Under the pieces are notes generated by a model that saw nothing but the letters and a program-made list of their open reading frames with translations, searched no databases and had not been told where the DNA came from. A DNA stretch of 7,735 bases from Betaproteobacteria bacterium (lineage in GTDB: Bacteria; Pseudomonadota; Gammaproteobacteria; Burkholderiales; Burkholderiaceae_D), in NCBI GenBank assembly GCA_015655165.1, contig JAATFN010000187.1, positions 1 through 7,735 of the forward strand. Direction: 5' to 3'. Position 1 is the stretch's first letter. Each line of letters opens with the position of its first letter. Below are positions 6,270 through 7,735 of this stretch, one piece after another. Position numbers and translations under genes: made by a program.

Positions 6270-7735
<1,466 letters not shown>

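Overview
The window comes from a Gram-negative proteobacterium, most likely a betaproteobacterium of moderate GC. The trpF-trpB-trpA order with ATGA coupling, the TrpA and TrpB sequence style and the proteobacterial class I aminotransferase all fit Burkholderiales, possibly Oxalobacteraceae. The lineage is inferred from sequence style alone and is only a moderate-confidence call.

Layout. (1) 2-2249, plus strand: the end of the tryptophan operon, with the 3' end of trpF, complete trpB and complete trpA. (2) 2250-2878: about 630 bases with no intact gene. This stretch holds hairpins, a clearly decayed TonB-dependent receptor gene reduced to its first and last pieces, and a second small gene-like remnant. 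(3) 2879-3661, minus strand: an IclR-family regulator. (4) 3662-3944: a divergent control region with a recognisable promoter sitting inside a large, exactly symmetric dyad, plus further repeats. (5) 3945-7735, plus strand: a tightly packed operon of a periplasmic solute-binding protein, two polar-amino-acid-type permeases, an ABC ATPase and the first 238 codons of a class I aspartate-type aminotransferase. The window ends just before the expected PLP-lysine codon.

How the genes work together. TrpF, TrpA and TrpB carry out late steps of tryptophan synthesis. Separately, the IclR-type protein probably senses a small molecule and controls the divergent transporter operon. The binding protein would deliver a ligand to the permease pair, the ATPase would power import, and the aminotransferase might act on the ligand or its product. 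The binding protein keeps the carboxylate-binding arginine of its family. It appears to lack the aspartate that normally grips the alpha-amino group, so the ligand may not be a standard amino acid. The ligand cannot be named from sequence. A stable hairpin between the binding-protein gene and the first permease gene probably sets their relative expression.

I see no tRNA, rRNA, CRISPR array, insertion sequence or phage gene. Nothing here is a clearly new kind of system. The points most worth following up are the transporter/aminotransferase locus of unknown substrate, its promoter architecture, and the receptor-gene scar next to trpA.
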